DNA of 64,000 nucleotides from Aulosira sp. FACHB-615 (GTDB lineage Bacteria; Cyanobacteriota; Cyanobacteriia; Cyanobacteriales; Nostocaceae), in contig NZ_JACJSE010000003.1 in the NCBI RefSeq assembly GCF_014698045.1, positions 248,001 to 312,000 of the forward strand, written 5' to 3'. Positions within the stretch are counted from its first letter, which is position 1. Each line of letters begins with the position of its first letter. Position numbers and translations under genes: made by a program. This document shows positions 9,842 through 19,479 of the stretch, one piece after another. The notes under the pieces are model-generated. The model was not told the DNA's origin and made no database searches. It saw only the letters and a program-made list of their open reading frames with translations.

Positions 9842-10415
9842 TCTTTAGCTTTTGTTTGTGCAGTAGTGATTGTGTCGAGGCAAAACTGTATTTTTCAAGA
9901 CTTATTCAATACTTAAGACTGACTAGCTGTGTCAATTCACTGTAGTCAGACACAGAATTATTTAACGTCAAAGATTAGAAGTCTGGCGATTTAAAGTTGC
10001 GTCTTGCAAAGAATTTTTCTGGCTCCATTGAAATTAATTGTATCTTAAGGTAGATGTTGTATACGGCTATAGATATATGTTTTTTTGAACTATATATTGT
10101 AAAGCTGTTGCAATAATGTATGTCTTGCTACACTTTTTTCCATAACAAAATCCCCGCCTTTGATTCAAAAGGCGGGGAGTTAAAGCTGTGAATTATTTAT
10201 AGTGAATTTAGTAGATTTTATTGAATAAAATTAACCATAGATGTAGATATTAGCTTGATAAAAGTTGGTTATTAACTAATACCAAATTGAAGAATGATTG
10301 CGCCAAATGGATTGTCCAAAAGCTTACCAGTAAACCTTTTTTCAATCTAGAACCCAATATGGTATAGTCCCCTGGCTGATTCAACCAGGAGTAGTTCAGG
10401 CAATTAAATATACAT
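9842..10415. other. Intergenic region, AT-rich
   Basis: No gene is supported. It holds the upstream region of the metalloprotease (promoter not identified), one strong GC-rich hairpin at 10151-10178, and a stretch at 10270-10330 resembling dispersed cyanobacterial intergenic repeats. Confidence 0.6.
10147..10178 (-). terminator. GC-rich hairpin with short T run
   Basis: An 11-bp perfect stem (TCCCCGCCTTT paired with AAAGGCGGGGA) has a 6-nt loop. Read on the minus strand, TTTTG follows the stem. It lies 240 bp beyond the PHP gene stop, so it may end that transcript. The weak T run leaves this uncertain. Confidence 0.5.
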
Positions 10416-11102
10416 TTACAATCGCTGGAGTAAATTTAAACCATGAGTATCAGTACCACAGGTATTAAATAAGCCATATTCAATAGCTAACTGTTGCACT
10501 TGTTCTGATTCTTTGTGACTTGGTTTCCAAGGGTTGGGGTTATTATAAGCGTAGAAACTTTCTACACCATCAATTCCTTGTTCCGCCGCCGCCGCAATTA
10601 AATCAAAATGCGATCGCCGATAACGTGCGGGGTGTGCTAAAACCGCTAATCCACCAGCTTCATGAATCGCTGCAATCACGTTAATTGCTTCATATTCTCT
10701 ACCAGTGACAGCGTGTCTTTGCAAGTAAGGTTTAATACTAGAGTGATTTGGTTCAAAAGCGTAAGCCAAAATGTGAACCTCATTATCTAAGAGGTTGGCA
10801 TTAATTTCTGTACCACTCCACAAATCAGGAATATTACTATCAGGATTGTTCCACTTCCAGTCTTCTAACCAAGCTTTTGCAGCTAAATAGCCACCAATAT
10901 TGTGATGATCAGTAATCGCTAATCCTTTTAAGCCAATTGCGATCGCTTGTTCCATCAATGCACTTGGCTCTAACTTCCCGTCAGAATAGACAGTGTGCAT
11001 ATGAAAATTAAAGAATCTCGGACAACTTTGGGCATCTATCTTCTGGAATACTTGTTTTAAAAGTTCGCAAGAAGTCGATGTCCGCGTACAATTCATCACC
11101 AT
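10416..11102 (-). CDS. PHP-domain phosphoesterase
   Basis: A protein of about 228 residues in the PHP superfamily of metal-dependent phosphoesterases (DNA polymerase/histidinol phosphatase type). Metal-site motifs are visible in order: FHMHTVYSDG near the N-terminus, ITDHHNIGG, LAHPARY and GTDTHG near the C-terminus. Together they supply the His/Asp cluster for two or three metals. The substrate is not predictable; relatives include RNase AM/YciV-type 3',5'-nucleotide phosphatases. I chose the ATG at 11102 because AGAGGA lies just before it. The track-type longer start (GTG at 11117) would use this ribosome site as coding sequence. It stands alone between repeat-rich gaps. Confidence 0.85.
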   Translation of the reverse strand: MVMNCTRTSTSCELLKQVFQKIDAQSCPRFFNFHMHTVYSDGKLEPSALMEQAIAIGLKGLAITDHHNIGGYLAAKAWLEDWKWNNPDSNIPDLWSGTEINANLLDNEVHILAYAFEPNHSSIKPYLQRHAVTGREYEAINVIAAIHEAGGLAVLAHPARYRRSHFDLIAAAAEQGIDGVESFYAYNNPNPWKPSHKESEQVQQLAIEYGLFNTCGTDTHGLNLLQRL

Positions 11103-11117
11103 AAATATCCTCTGCAC

Positions 11118-11365
11118 AAATATACGCAGTTATTCACAAACTCAAACACCACACTTAATAGATAAGAAATCACCAGCACGGATAATCAGTACTAGCAAGT
11201 ATTCAGTTAGCTTACTCAGCTTAATTTTGCAATATGTTAAGACTACGTTAGCAAATCTAAATGATAATGAGCATGAGTATTTTCGATTGCTTTAATAAGT
11301 GTCAGTTAAAAATATTTCTCAAAAATTCAGGTAAATACTGACACTGGTTTTTAAAATGAATACCA
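11118..11365. other. Upstream region of PHP gene, no feature seen
   Basis: AT-rich noncoding DNA between the PHP gene start and the repeat tract beside purM. I see no coding potential or strong hairpin in it. Confidence 0.5.
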
Positions 11366-11533
11366 GATGAGGGAAGGGAAGGGGGGCGAGGGTGCAGGGG
11401 AGAAGAGGGGGACAAGGGAGACAAGGAAGACAAGGGGGCAATATTTCTATTTCTACCTTGTCTACCCCCTCTACCTTGTCTACCCCCTCTACCTTGTCTC
11501 CCCCACTCCCCACTCCCCACTCCCCACTCCCAA
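11366..11533. repeat. Purine/pyrimidine foldback and heptamer tract
   Basis: A purine-rich half (repeats of GACAAGG type) is followed by a pyrimidine-rich half (repeated CTACCTTGTCTACCCC and CCCCACT units). The halves are partly self-complementary. The tract directly abuts the purM stop codon. Its module order matches the block embedded in the metalloprotease at 8373-8516. Confidence 0.85.
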
Positions 11534-12559
11534 CTAAACCAATCCCTCCAGAGTACCTGTGCCGGAAATTACTTCGCCAATTGCGAAGGCGGAAAGATTT
11601 TGTGATGTAAAAAAGGTAATTGTTTGCTCTACTTGCTGGGGTGGAACTAAGAGTACAAATCCAATCCCCATATTGAAAGTATTAAACATGGCTTCGTTGC
11701 TGACTGCACCGACTTCAGCTAACCATTGAAATGGGGCGGGAATTTGCCAACTGTTGGGGTTAATTTTAATTGCTTGATTTTTACCTAAACATCTGGGTAA
11801 GTTTTCTGGTAAACCACCGCCTGTAATATGCGCCATTCCATGAATTTCTAAACCAGCTTGACGGGCGGCGAGGACTGGTTTGACATAAATGCGAGTTGGT
11901 TTGAGAAAAGTTTCACCGATGGTTTCGCCACCTAATAATTCTGGGGTGTCGCTCCAAGCAAAACCACCATCACTAATAATTTTACGGACTAAACTGACAC
12001 CATTACTATGTATACCAGCACTAGCAAGTGCGATCGCTACATCCCCCACTTGCACTTGGGAACCATCCAACATCTGACTTTTTTCGACAATTCCCACACA
12101 AAACCCAGCCAAGTCATATTCTCCGACTTGGTAAAAACCGGGCATTTCTGCTGTTTCTCCGCCTAATAAAGCACAACCAGCCAATTTACAGCCAGTAGCT
12201 ATACCTGCTACTACCTGTGTCAACTGTTCTTTATCTAATTTACCTGTTGCTACATAATCTAAAAAAAACAGGGGTTCTGCACCAGATGTCAGCACGTCAT
12301 TGACGCACATAGCCACTAAATCAATTCCCACGGTGTCATGACAGTTGAGAGTTTGGGCAATTTTTAGCTTTGTACCAACACCATCAGTTCCCGAAACCAA
12401 CACGGGTTCCTTGTAACCTGTGGGGAGTTGAAAGCATCCGCCAAAACCACCTAGTCCACCGAGTACTTCTGGCCGAAAAGTACTTTGAACTAAATTGCGA
12501 ATTTGATCAACAAAGGCTCTACCAGCCTCAACATCAACCCCTGCATCCCGATAATCCAT
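11534..12559 (-). CDS. purM: Phosphoribosylformylglycinamidine cyclo-ligase
   Basis: A 341-residue protein of normal length for PurM (AIR synthetase). It converts FGAM plus ATP to aminoimidazole ribotide in purine synthesis, in the cytoplasm. It begins MDYRDAGVDVEAG and carries the family motifs GTDGVGTKL, DLVAMCVNDV, GAEPLFFLDY, LLGGETAEMPGFY and HITGGGLPENLPR, which form the nucleotide-binding and dimer regions. All are intact. It is a single leftward gene; the stop codon touches a repeat tract, and about 300 bp of other repeats lie upstream of the start. Confidence 0.97.
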   Translation of the reverse strand: MDYRDAGVDVEAGRAFVDQIRNLVQSTFRPEVLGGLGGFGGCFQLPTGYKEPVLVSGTDGVGTKLKIAQTLNCHDTVGIDLVAMCVNDVLTSGAEPLFFLDYVATGKLDKEQLTQVVAGIATGCKLAGCALLGGETAEMPGFYQVGEYDLAGFCVGIVEKSQMLDGSQVQVGDVAIALASAGIHSNGVSLVRKIISDGGFAWSDTPELLGGETIGETFLKPTRIYVKPVLAARQAGLEIHGMAHITGGGLPENLPRCLGKNQAIKINPNSWQIPAPFQWLAEVGAVSNEAMFNTFNMGIGFVLLVPPQQVEQTITFFTSQNLSAFAIGEVISGTGTLEGLV

Positions 12560-12574
12560 AAAAGTTAGTTAATC

Positions 12575-12860
12575 GTCAATGGTCATTAGTCATTAGTCAT
12601 TAGTCAATGGTCATTAGTCAATGTACTATCAACTATTGACCCTCCGAATTTTAGATTTTGGATTTTGGATTCTTTAGGGTACAAGCCCCACCCCGCAGAA
12701 CTTTGGATTTTGGATTTTAAATTTTGGATTTAATCTAAAAGACGCTCCTGCGTCGCTAACGCTGCGCTATCGCAAATCTAAAATCCAAAATTGTTTATCC
12801 CTTGTGGTCGGGGTCAATCCAAAATCGCAAATCTAAAATCCAAAATTGGTTGACTATGGA
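12575..12860. repeat. TCATTAG heptamers and ATTTTGGATT foldback repeats
   Basis: The gap upstream of purM starts with TCATTAG/TCAATGG heptamers. Repeats of GATTTTGGATTTT then face inverted copies of AAATCTAAAATCCAAAATT, with a GC-rich core (GACGCTCCTGCGTCGC) between. This is a typical foldback repeat cluster with no coding content. Confidence 0.8.
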
Positions 12861-12877
12861 CTATTGATATTACCGCA

Positions 12878-13084
12878 TTAGAAGACCTCATCTTCTATAC
12901 CGCGCCACCATTCACCCAAATTCATTAAATCTTGGTGAATATCGGCTAACTCATTCGCGTAGGTATCTTCAGAAATTGTGTCGCGGCGTTCTTGTAATTT
13001 TTTCAGGCGTAGTTGTACCAGCATCCAAGGTTTAGTGATGCTATCCGTGGCTTCGAGATATTGTGCTAGTTCTGTGCTATCCAT
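12878..13084 (-). CDS. Small conserved-looking protein, function unknown
   Basis: A 68-residue acidic helical protein beginning MDSTELAQYLEATDSI, with Trp-rich positions (KPWML, EWWRGIED). I do not recognise a named family; it resembles small hypothetical proteins carried by many cyanobacteria. The frame extends upstream to 13156, but that part is Lys-rich low complexity encoded by an A-run, so I placed the start at 13084. No clear Shine-Dalgarno sequence is visible. It sits alone between the purM-side repeats and sodB. Confidence 0.6.
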   Translation of the reverse strand: MDSTELAQYLEATDSITKPWMLVQLRLKKLQERRDTISEDTYANELADIHQDLMNLGEWWRGIEDEVF

Positions 13085-13308
13085 AATATTTTGCTTTTTT
13101 TTATGTTTTTTTTTGGCAAAAAGAATTAAGAAGTTGATTACCGACGCGGCTTTCAAATTCCGACTCTCTATCTTTCAAGATAATTCAGAGGCGCGATCGC
13201 TTCTACCGTGTTCGCAGAATATTTAACTGAAGCAAAAACAGCCACGAATATAAGTCGTGACTGTTGCTGATATTTTCGATATCAATTGAATATCTGTACT
13301 TTAGATAT

Positions 13309-13339
13309 CTAGCAGAAGTTTACAATCACCTTCTGCCAG
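13309..13339 (-). terminator. Possible sodB terminator hairpin
   Basis: The arms CTAGCAGAAG and CTTCTGCCAG pair at 9 of 10 positions with an 11-nt loop just beyond the sodB stop. There is no strong T run, so intrinsic termination is only possible. Confidence 0.35.
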
Positions 13340-13346
13340 ATAGATA

Positions 13347-13949
13347 TTATGCTTTAGCCAAATTTTCCGCAACGAAGTCCCAGTTAACCAATTGGTCTAA
13401 GAAATTCTTAATGAATGCGGGACGCGCATTGCGGAAGTCGATGTAATAAGCATGTTCCCAAACGTCAAGGGTGAGTAATGCTTTTTTGCCGTGGGCTAAG
13501 GGGTTCTCGGCGTTAGGTGTTTTAATGACCTTGAGAGTACCACCATCATCAATTAACCAAGCCCAACCGCTACCAAATTGAGTAGCAGCAGCATTGGAGA
13601 ACTCTTCTTTGAATTTGTCGAAGCTACCAAAGTCTTTGTCAATTCTGGCTGCAACTTCACCAGTGGGTGCGCCGCCACCTGATGGTTTTAAGCTGTTCCA
13701 AAAGAAGGTGTGGTTCCAAACTTGCGCCGCGTTGTTGAAGATACCTGCTTTAGAGGAATCTTGAAAGGAGATTTGGATTACTTCTTCTAAGGATTTATCA
13801 GCTAGTTCGGTACCTTCAGTGAGCTTGTTGAGGTTATCGACATAAGCTTTGTGATGCTTGCCATAGTGATACTCGAAAGTTTCAGCTTTCATACCATAAG
13901 GCTCTAAAGCATTAAAGTCAAAGGGTAAGGGGGGCTGTGTAAATGCCAT
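13347..13949 (-). CDS. sodB: Iron superoxide dismutase
   Basis: A 200-residue cytoplasmic Fe-type superoxide dismutase that disproportionates superoxide to oxygen and hydrogen peroxide. The metal ligands are all present: His28 in FEYHYGKHH, His80 in QVWNHTFFW, Asp162 and His166 in LDVWEHAYY. Gln76 in NAAQVW is the outer-sphere residue typical of iron rather than manganese enzymes. There is no signal peptide, as expected for cytosolic SodB. Length is normal. The 589-bp region upstream probably carries its promoter; no specific regulator site was recognised. Confidence 0.96.
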   Translation of the reverse strand: MAFTQPPLPFDFNALEPYGMKAETFEYHYGKHHKAYVDNLNKLTEGTELADKSLEEVIQISFQDSSKAGIFNNAAQVWNHTFFWNSLKPSGGGAPTGEVAARIDKDFGSFDKFKEEFSNAAATQFGSGWAWLIDDGGTLKVIKTPNAENPLAHGKKALLTLDVWEHAYYIDFRNARPAFIKNFLDQLVNWDFVAENLAKA

Positions 13950-14538
13950 TTTATGAAATCCTCTCTTTACAGTTTCCCGGCCTAAAGCTATTACTGGAAG
14001 CTTAGAAAATTACAGGTTTTGTGTTTATGAGTTTTGATGTCCTTGAACTCAAGAATCATAAAACTTAACATCGTCATTCTACTACCAAAGTGATAATGAA
14101 AACAAAAGACTTTTGCTATAAGTCAAATGCCGATGCTATCAGAGCTTTAAATAAAAACAACTAATATTTAAATGCTGAGGTATTTTAAACATAGAAAGAT
14201 ATTCCCCCCAAAACTAGGGGGGAACGAAAAGAGGTAATGCTTTGGCAATTAACTTTGGTTTTTACAGTCAGAGTTTATAATATTGTGGCAGCAATTTGCC
14301 CACCCATATATTTAGTTAATTCTTAACCTAAGATACTTCTACCTTAAGGTGTAGTTATGAGAAACTGGGCAACTCAGCCTTAAGTGAGATGAATTAATTT
14401 TTAAAGTTCTTAAAATATAATCTACAACGCTAAAGTCAAACTATATATAGTTAATTACAATCAGATATACAAGTGGTGGGTAGGTCATGAGTTACTCACC
14501 ACTCGGCTGCAAGAAAAACTAAATACTCATCTCTATAA
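13950..14538. other. Intergenic region upstream of sodB
   Basis: No gene seen. It holds the sodB leader region and one G/C hairpin at 14202-14224 (8-bp stem TTCCCCCC with GGGGGGAA, 7-nt loop). The hairpin lies between the panC-cmk stop and sodB and could end the panC-cmk transcript, although no T run follows it. Confidence 0.5.
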
Positions 14539-16143
14539 TTACCATTGAGATAATTTTTGATGGTAGTAGTTAATGATTTGGGCTGCAACTTCAGAGATGT
14601 TCATCCCATCGGTTTGAAGTTCGACTGCATCCGCCGCCTTTTGTAAGGGGGAAACTTTGCGAGTGCTATCTTTCCAGTCGCGTTCTGCTATGTCCCGTTC
14701 TAGTTGTTCTAAACTGACTTCGGGTTGACCTTGTTTTTTAAAGTCTTGCTGGCGACGACGAGCGCGTTCACTCACTGAGGCGGTTAAAAAGATTTTCACT
14801 TCTGCATCGGGGAAGACATGGCTACCAATGTCTCGTCCTTCGGCGACTAAACCACCTTTTTTACCCCAGTTTTGCTGTTGGTTAACTAAAGCTTGACGTA
14901 CAGCAGTTTGGGCTGCGATCGCAGATACTTTAGATGTGACCTCAACAGTACGAATTTGCTGTGTCACATCAACATTATCAATCCAAACCCGCACGGGGGA
15001 TTTTAAATCTTGACTGGGAGTGAGTTCAATTTTACAAGTATGAGCTAATTCGGCGATCGCGCATTCATCATCCAAGGCAATTCCTTTTTGAATCACTAAC
15101 CAAGTCATCGCTCGATACATCGCCCCCGTATCTAAGTATACTAACCCTAGCTCCGCAGCGACTTGGCGTGCTACAGTAGATTTCCCGGCTCCGGCTGGCC
15201 CATCAATAGCGATGATGGGTTGGCGATCGCGCAAAATGGTATTATCAATCAAACGTGTAGAACCAAGACGAGCTGCGATCGCCAGCATTCCTTCCTCCTC
15301 AATTGTTTCTAATGACATCAACGTAGTCGGTTCAACCAATTCAATATATTCCAATAAAACAGTATTTACCCTAGCCACTTCTTGTTTTACCACTGCTATT
15401 AGCTGGCTGCTATGACGCACACCAGATTTAAAAGCAGCCTCAGCTTTTTTTAAGCCTCGATATAAAACCGCCGCTTGCTCTTTTTCAGCTGCACTCAAAT
15501 ACTGATTGCGCGAACTAAAAGCTAAACCAGAAGCTTCTCGGACTGTCGGACAAGCAACAATTTCTACAGGCAAATTTAAATCAGCCACTAGTCGTTTAAT
15601 AATCGCTAGTTGCTGACCATCTTTTTGACCAAAGTAGGCGCGGTCAGGCTGTACCAAATTCAAAAGCTTTGTCACAATCGTTGCTACACCCTGAAAGTGA
15701 CCCAGCCGAGAACGGCCACACAAACCTAATATCATAGCAGATGGGGGAATGACTTGGGTAATTAAAGAATCTTGTATATTTTTCGCTCTTACTCCCATCA
15801 CGTCCGGAGTAGGTGCAAAAATTGCATCAACTCCCGCATTTTCACATAGTTTTTGGTCTTGCTCTAATGTGCGCGGATAGCGTGCATAATCTTCGTTAGG
15901 GCCAAATTGCAAGGGATTGACAAAAATACTGACAATCACCGTTGAGTTTTCTTGTCTGGCGCGTTTAATTAAGTTTAAATGGCCTTGATGTAAGCCGCCC
16001 ATTGTCGGTACCAAACCGACTGCTGTCCGATCCCAACTGCTCATTTCATCTGCCACCAGATCCTCTGAAACTGTTAGTTGGCTGTCTGAGCGAAGTTTAT
16101 TTAAATAGCAGCGTAAAGCTGCGACTGTTGTCAACAGGCGCAC
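14539..16143 (-). CDS. panC/cmk: Pantothenate synthetase / cytidylate kinase fusion
   Basis: A 534-residue bifunctional protein. Residues 1 to about 285 are pantothenate synthetase (pantoate plus beta-alanine to pantothenate), with VPTMGGLHQGHLNLI carrying the HxGH-type nucleotide motif, and FGQKDGQQL and SSRNQYLS. From about 305 it is cytidylate kinase, starting IAIDGPAGAGKST (P-loop), with LDTGAMYRAMT and AEGRDIGSHVFPDA. The fusion is characteristic of cyanobacteria and links CoA and nucleotide pathways. The start is a GTG preceded by AGGGGA. Both halves look complete. Confidence 0.96.
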   Translation of the reverse strand: MRLLTTVAALRCYLNKLRSDSQLTVSEDLVADEMSSWDRTAVGLVPTMGGLHQGHLNLIKRARQENSTVIVSIFVNPLQFGPNEDYARYPRTLEQDQKLCENAGVDAIFAPTPDVMGVRAKNIQDSLITQVIPPSAMILGLCGRSRLGHFQGVATIVTKLLNLVQPDRAYFGQKDGQQLAIIKRLVADLNLPVEIVACPTVREASGLAFSSRNQYLSAAEKEQAAVLYRGLKKAEAAFKSGVRHSSQLIAVVKQEVARVNTVLLEYIELVEPTTLMSLETIEEEGMLAIAARLGSTRLIDNTILRDRQPIIAIDGPAGAGKSTVARQVAAELGLVYLDTGAMYRAMTWLVIQKGIALDDECAIAELAHTCKIELTPSQDLKSPVRVWIDNVDVTQQIRTVEVTSKVSAIAAQTAVRQALVNQQQNWGKKGGLVAEGRDIGSHVFPDAEVKIFLTASVSERARRRQQDFKKQGQPEVSLEQLERDIAERDWKDSTRKVSPLQKAADAVELQTDGMNISEVAAQIINYYHQKLSQW

Positions 16144-16425
16144 AAAATTCCCCTAGTTCTTCTAACCCTCCCCCGTTAGTTTATATCTGAAATTGGGGAA
16201 AAGATGTGAGAACTAGGGGAATATCAAAAATAGGTAAATTTGCAGGATGCAGGATGAGATTTTAAATTGAGCCTTTGTCATTAATTTGCGCCAAGCGCGT
16301 TGAGGGAAAACACTACGCCGAACAGCCAATAAATTTTGGATTTGATATTTGAGATTTTGGATTGGGAACTGAGAAATCCAAAATTATGTCAAACTGTCCT
16401 GGCATCCTGACAAATTACCTCAGAC
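16144..16425. repeat. Short gap with ATTTTGGATT repeats
   Basis: The gap between rlpA and panC-cmk contains TTTTGGATTTG and ATTTTGGATTGGG near 16335-16367, facing AATCCAAAATT near 16375. This is the same foldback type as at 12575-12860. No coding content. Confidence 0.5.
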
Positions 16426-17535
16426 TTATCGTCCCAGTACTTCGATATGCACTGGTGCTACACCACTACCAATCATGCCGATAGTACGAGCAGCAGCAGT
16501 AGATAAGTCAATGACTCGACCCCGGATGTATGGGCCGCGATCGTTAATCCGTACTACAACAGAACGACCATTACGGGTATTGGTGACACGAACTTTTGTC
16601 CCAAAGGGTAAGGTGCGGTGTGCAGCAGTCATGGCTTCAGGATTAAATCTTTGCCCACTGGCTGTCATGCTGCCTGAGCCATCATAGCCATAAAAGGAAG
16701 CTATGCCTCTAAAGGTAAGTCTGACGTTACCAACGGCAATTTGTTGTGGTAACGGCGGGATAGACAATGGTGAACGCGATGGTAAATTAGCGATTTTATC
16801 GATGGGAGATGCGTTACCAATCAGTCTGCGTAGGCGGTTAGTTGCTTGTAATGCGTCTTGTGCAAGATTTTTGGTGGTGTCTGCTAGGCGGGTATTTTCG
16901 TTGATTTCCACCAATTCTTGGTCTTTGATTTTGATTGTATAGCGATCGCTAGACTGTTGCTGTGCAGTAGAGCTTTTATCTTGGGCGAGATTAGCAGTCT
17001 TGCTATCTTTCCAACTGACTGTGATTTCCTTGGCATCAACGTTGTCTTGAATCAGTTGGTTGATTTTGGCTGCGATCGCACTAGCTCTTTGAACTGGGTC
17101 ATTTTCTAGTGCGCCGACTTGGTTCCCGGAACTTACTACATTGCCAGTACTTGCCACTTGAGTTGAGTTTCCAGCAATAAGGGCGTACGACTGCACGCCC
17201 CGTCCTTCTCCTACAACACCTTGTTTCGTTTCACTACTCGCAACTGGCTTGGAACCCACGAAAGTGAGTACTGGTATGTTCCGGATGTACAGGGTTGCCG
17301 CCTGAAGACCCCTAATGCTGTGAGTATGAATGCTTGTAATCACAGCATCCGAGTTTTGTTGCTCTGTAGGGGATTGGTACTCACCTACCTTAACCACATC
17401 ACCTGCTGGTGATTTTCGGGAAACTGGTTGAATTTCCTTGGTGGTTTGAGTTGTAGTTTGAGTGCGACCCATTGAGGGTATCCCGGTAAGAGTCACAAAC
17501 AAGGCGACAATAGTCCACAAATGTCTTTGGTTCAT
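16426..17535 (-). CDS. rlpA: RlpA-like septal ring lytic transglycosylase family protein
   Basis: A protein of about 369 residues with an N-terminal secretion signal (HLWTIVALFVTLTGIPSMG). A long variable middle region follows, and the C-terminal 90 residues form a double-psi beta-barrel: GIASFYGYDGSGSMTASGQ, AAHRTLPFGTKVRVTN, RINDRGPYIRGRVIDLS. This is the RlpA catalytic fold, which in Gram-negative bacteria cleaves denuded glycan strands at the septum. The conserved Asp (NDRGPY) and His (AHRTLPFG) are present. There is no lipobox, so it is probably periplasmic rather than a lipoprotein, as is usual in cyanobacteria. I chose ATG 17535 over the in-frame TTG 15 bp upstream. Confidence 0.88.
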   Translation of the reverse strand: MNQRHLWTIVALFVTLTGIPSMGRTQTTTQTTKEIQPVSRKSPAGDVVKVGEYQSPTEQQNSDAVITSIHTHSIRGLQAATLYIRNIPVLTFVGSKPVASSETKQGVVGEGRGVQSYALIAGNSTQVASTGNVVSSGNQVGALENDPVQRASAIAAKINQLIQDNVDAKEITVSWKDSKTANLAQDKSSTAQQQSSDRYTIKIKDQELVEINENTRLADTTKNLAQDALQATNRLRRLIGNASPIDKIANLPSRSPLSIPPLPQQIAVGNVRLTFRGIASFYGYDGSGSMTASGQRFNPEAMTAAHRTLPFGTKVRVTNTRNGRSVVVRINDRGPYIRGRVIDLSTAAARTIGMIGSGVAPVHIEVLGR

Positions 17536-18351
17536 GCGTCCAATTTTCAAGCGACTGTAGAACAGTAGTTTTTTTGATTAACGGAATTTATTGCCATAAA
17601 CAGCAAAAGTTTTCCTTAAAATCGAACTCGTTCCGCTTTCACTTTGTTTTTCATAACTGCAACAGACTAACACGAACTTTTGGACTTGGGGATCAGGGTT
17701 TTAGCGTAATCAAACTTCAATTTCTCAAATTTAAATGCTCATCAAAACAGTGAAACCTTGTTCAAATGCGGATTTTGGGTGTGTAGCGTTTTTTTCGGCT
17801 ACGAACATTTTTCTTATTAAAACTTTACAATCCTCTCAGATTCGATTTTGGCGAAATTTGTGCGATTTACCTGTTAGTTTCCTCCAAAAATTTGTATGTT
17901 ATAGAACATATATTTTTTTTAAATATAAACTATAAGCTTTAAATATATTGAAGTGAAAAAACCAGTGTCAATACTGATTTAGACTAGATTCATACAATCT
18001 TTAGAATTGCTTACAAACTTCTTAAATCAAGGTTTTTGGGCAGAATGTATCCTTCGATTGACAAAAAACATGAATGTTTTAAAAAAACTCATGTAGTGAA
18101 TAATTACAAGGAAATATACTGTTTTTACGAGAAACAAAAGTAATATAGAAAACCCGTATTTTTAGCAGTCAGGAGCAAAAAAATTCGGTGCTTTTACAAC
18201 TAATATTTTTTACAATTAAAAGAAAAATAAGAATGAGAAAATTAAAAAAAGCGGATGGACGTATATTAACGAGTTTTACAATGTAGCAAAAGTTACCTCA
18301 AAATTAAACTAATTGATCATTTATGATTTTCTTATATAAACTATTAGCTTC
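17536..18351. other. 800-bp AT-rich gap, no gene seen
   Basis: A divergent gap between rlpA and glsA. It should carry both promoters. It is very AT-rich, lacks HIP1 sites and heptamer repeats, and its short frames have no plausible protein character. No strong hairpin was seen. Confidence 0.5.
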
Positions 18352-19344
18352 ATGGCAAAACAAGCAAATTCAGGAGATTTAGAAATAAATTCATCATCAT
18401 TGTTGTCCGTTCTCCAAGACTTGCATTCTAAGTACAAGTCTTTGCAAGAAGGTGCAGTCGCCAACTATATTCCAGAATTAGCCAAAGTAAACCCGGATTT
18501 ATTTAGCATTTGCATCGTGACTGTAGATGGCCAAGTGTATGAAGTTGGAGATTATCAACAACTATTTACTATCCAGTCCATGTCGAAAGTTTTTGCGTAT
18601 GGACTAGCACTAGAAGATCATGGGCGAGATTATGTGTTGACAAGAGTGGGAGTAGAACCGACTGGAGAAGCATTCAACTCAATTATTTTAGATGAGCGAT
18701 CGAAGCGACCATATAACCCAATGGTAAATGCCGGTGCGATCGCCACCACCAGCTTAATTAAAGGAGATGGTGCAACCGAACGCCTCAACCGCGTCTTAAA
18801 AATGTTTCGCCGCTACACTGGTCATGATGTATTCGTCGATATGTCTGTATTTACTTCCGAACGCAGCACCGGACATCGCAACCGCGCAATGGCTCACCTG
18901 ATGCTGAACTTTGGTATGATTGACCAAAATCTTGAAGAAGCGTTAGACCTTTATTTCAAGCAATGTGCTGTGATAGTGAATTGTCACGACTTAGCCGTGA
19001 TGGCCGCGACATTGGCAAACAAAGGAATAAACCCCATCACAGGCGAACGAGCTGTAGATCATCAATATATAAAGGATATTCTCAGCGTCATGTACACCTG
19101 TGGAATGTACAACTTTGCTGGCGAATGGGCGTATACAGTCGGTATTCCCGCTAAAAGTGGCGTTTGTGGCGGAATTTTTGCAGTTGTCCCCAATCAAATG
19201 GGTATTGGAGTATTTTCGCCACCCTTAGATGCGCGAGGTAACAGCGTGCGGGGAGTTGAAGTTTGTAAAGAACTTTCCCAGCAGTTATGTCTACACATGT
19301 TTGCTTGCGGGGGTGGAAGCTCAAAAATCGAGAGTGGAGAATGA
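18352..19344 (+). CDS. glsA: Glutaminase
   Basis: A 330-residue serine-dependent glutaminase (beta-lactamase-like fold) that hydrolyses glutamine to glutamate and ammonia in the cytoplasm. The catalytic SxxK motif is in FTIQSMSKVFAYG near residue 76. NPMVNAGAIATTSLI, RSTGHRNRAMAHLM, a late GMYNFAGEWAYTVG and SGVCGGIFAVVPNQ are all family signatures. Length is normal. It is 135 bp upstream of lysS on the same strand, so co-transcription is possible but not shown. Confidence 0.96.
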   Translation: MAKQANSGDLEINSSSLLSVLQDLHSKYKSLQEGAVANYIPELAKVNPDLFSICIVTVDGQVYEVGDYQQLFTIQSMSKVFAYGLALEDHGRDYVLTRVGVEPTGEAFNSIILDERSKRPYNPMVNAGAIATTSLIKGDGATERLNRVLKMFRRYTGHDVFVDMSVFTSERSTGHRNRAMAHLMLNFGMIDQNLEEALDLYFKQCAVIVNCHDLAVMAATLANKGINPITGERAVDHQYIKDILSVMYTCGMYNFAGEWAYTVGIPAKSGVCGGIFAVVPNQMGIGVFSPPLDARGNSVRGVEVCKELSQQLCLHMFACGGGSSKIESGE

Positions 19345-19479
19345 GTAGATTTTTTTGTCAGTTATTTAGAACTGCTATGTTTAATTTCACTCAACAGTCG
19401 CAGCGAACTTAGTTATTTTGTCAGCGCCCACTTGATTGCAGCATCTATAATTAATCTTGCCCTATTTTAGTTCGTTACC

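Noticed and set aside
11392..11610. Frames through the CCTTGTC/CCCCACT tract near purM
   Set aside because: They only translate tandem repeats; the same applies to 8333-8551 and 11302-11520.
12575..12860. CRISPR array
   Set aside because: Repeats are heptamers and foldbacks of varying length without regular unique spacers.
17735..17935. 66-codon frame in the 17.5-18.3 kb gap
   Set aside because: AT-rich, Phe/Leu-rich by composition only, and no ribosome site.
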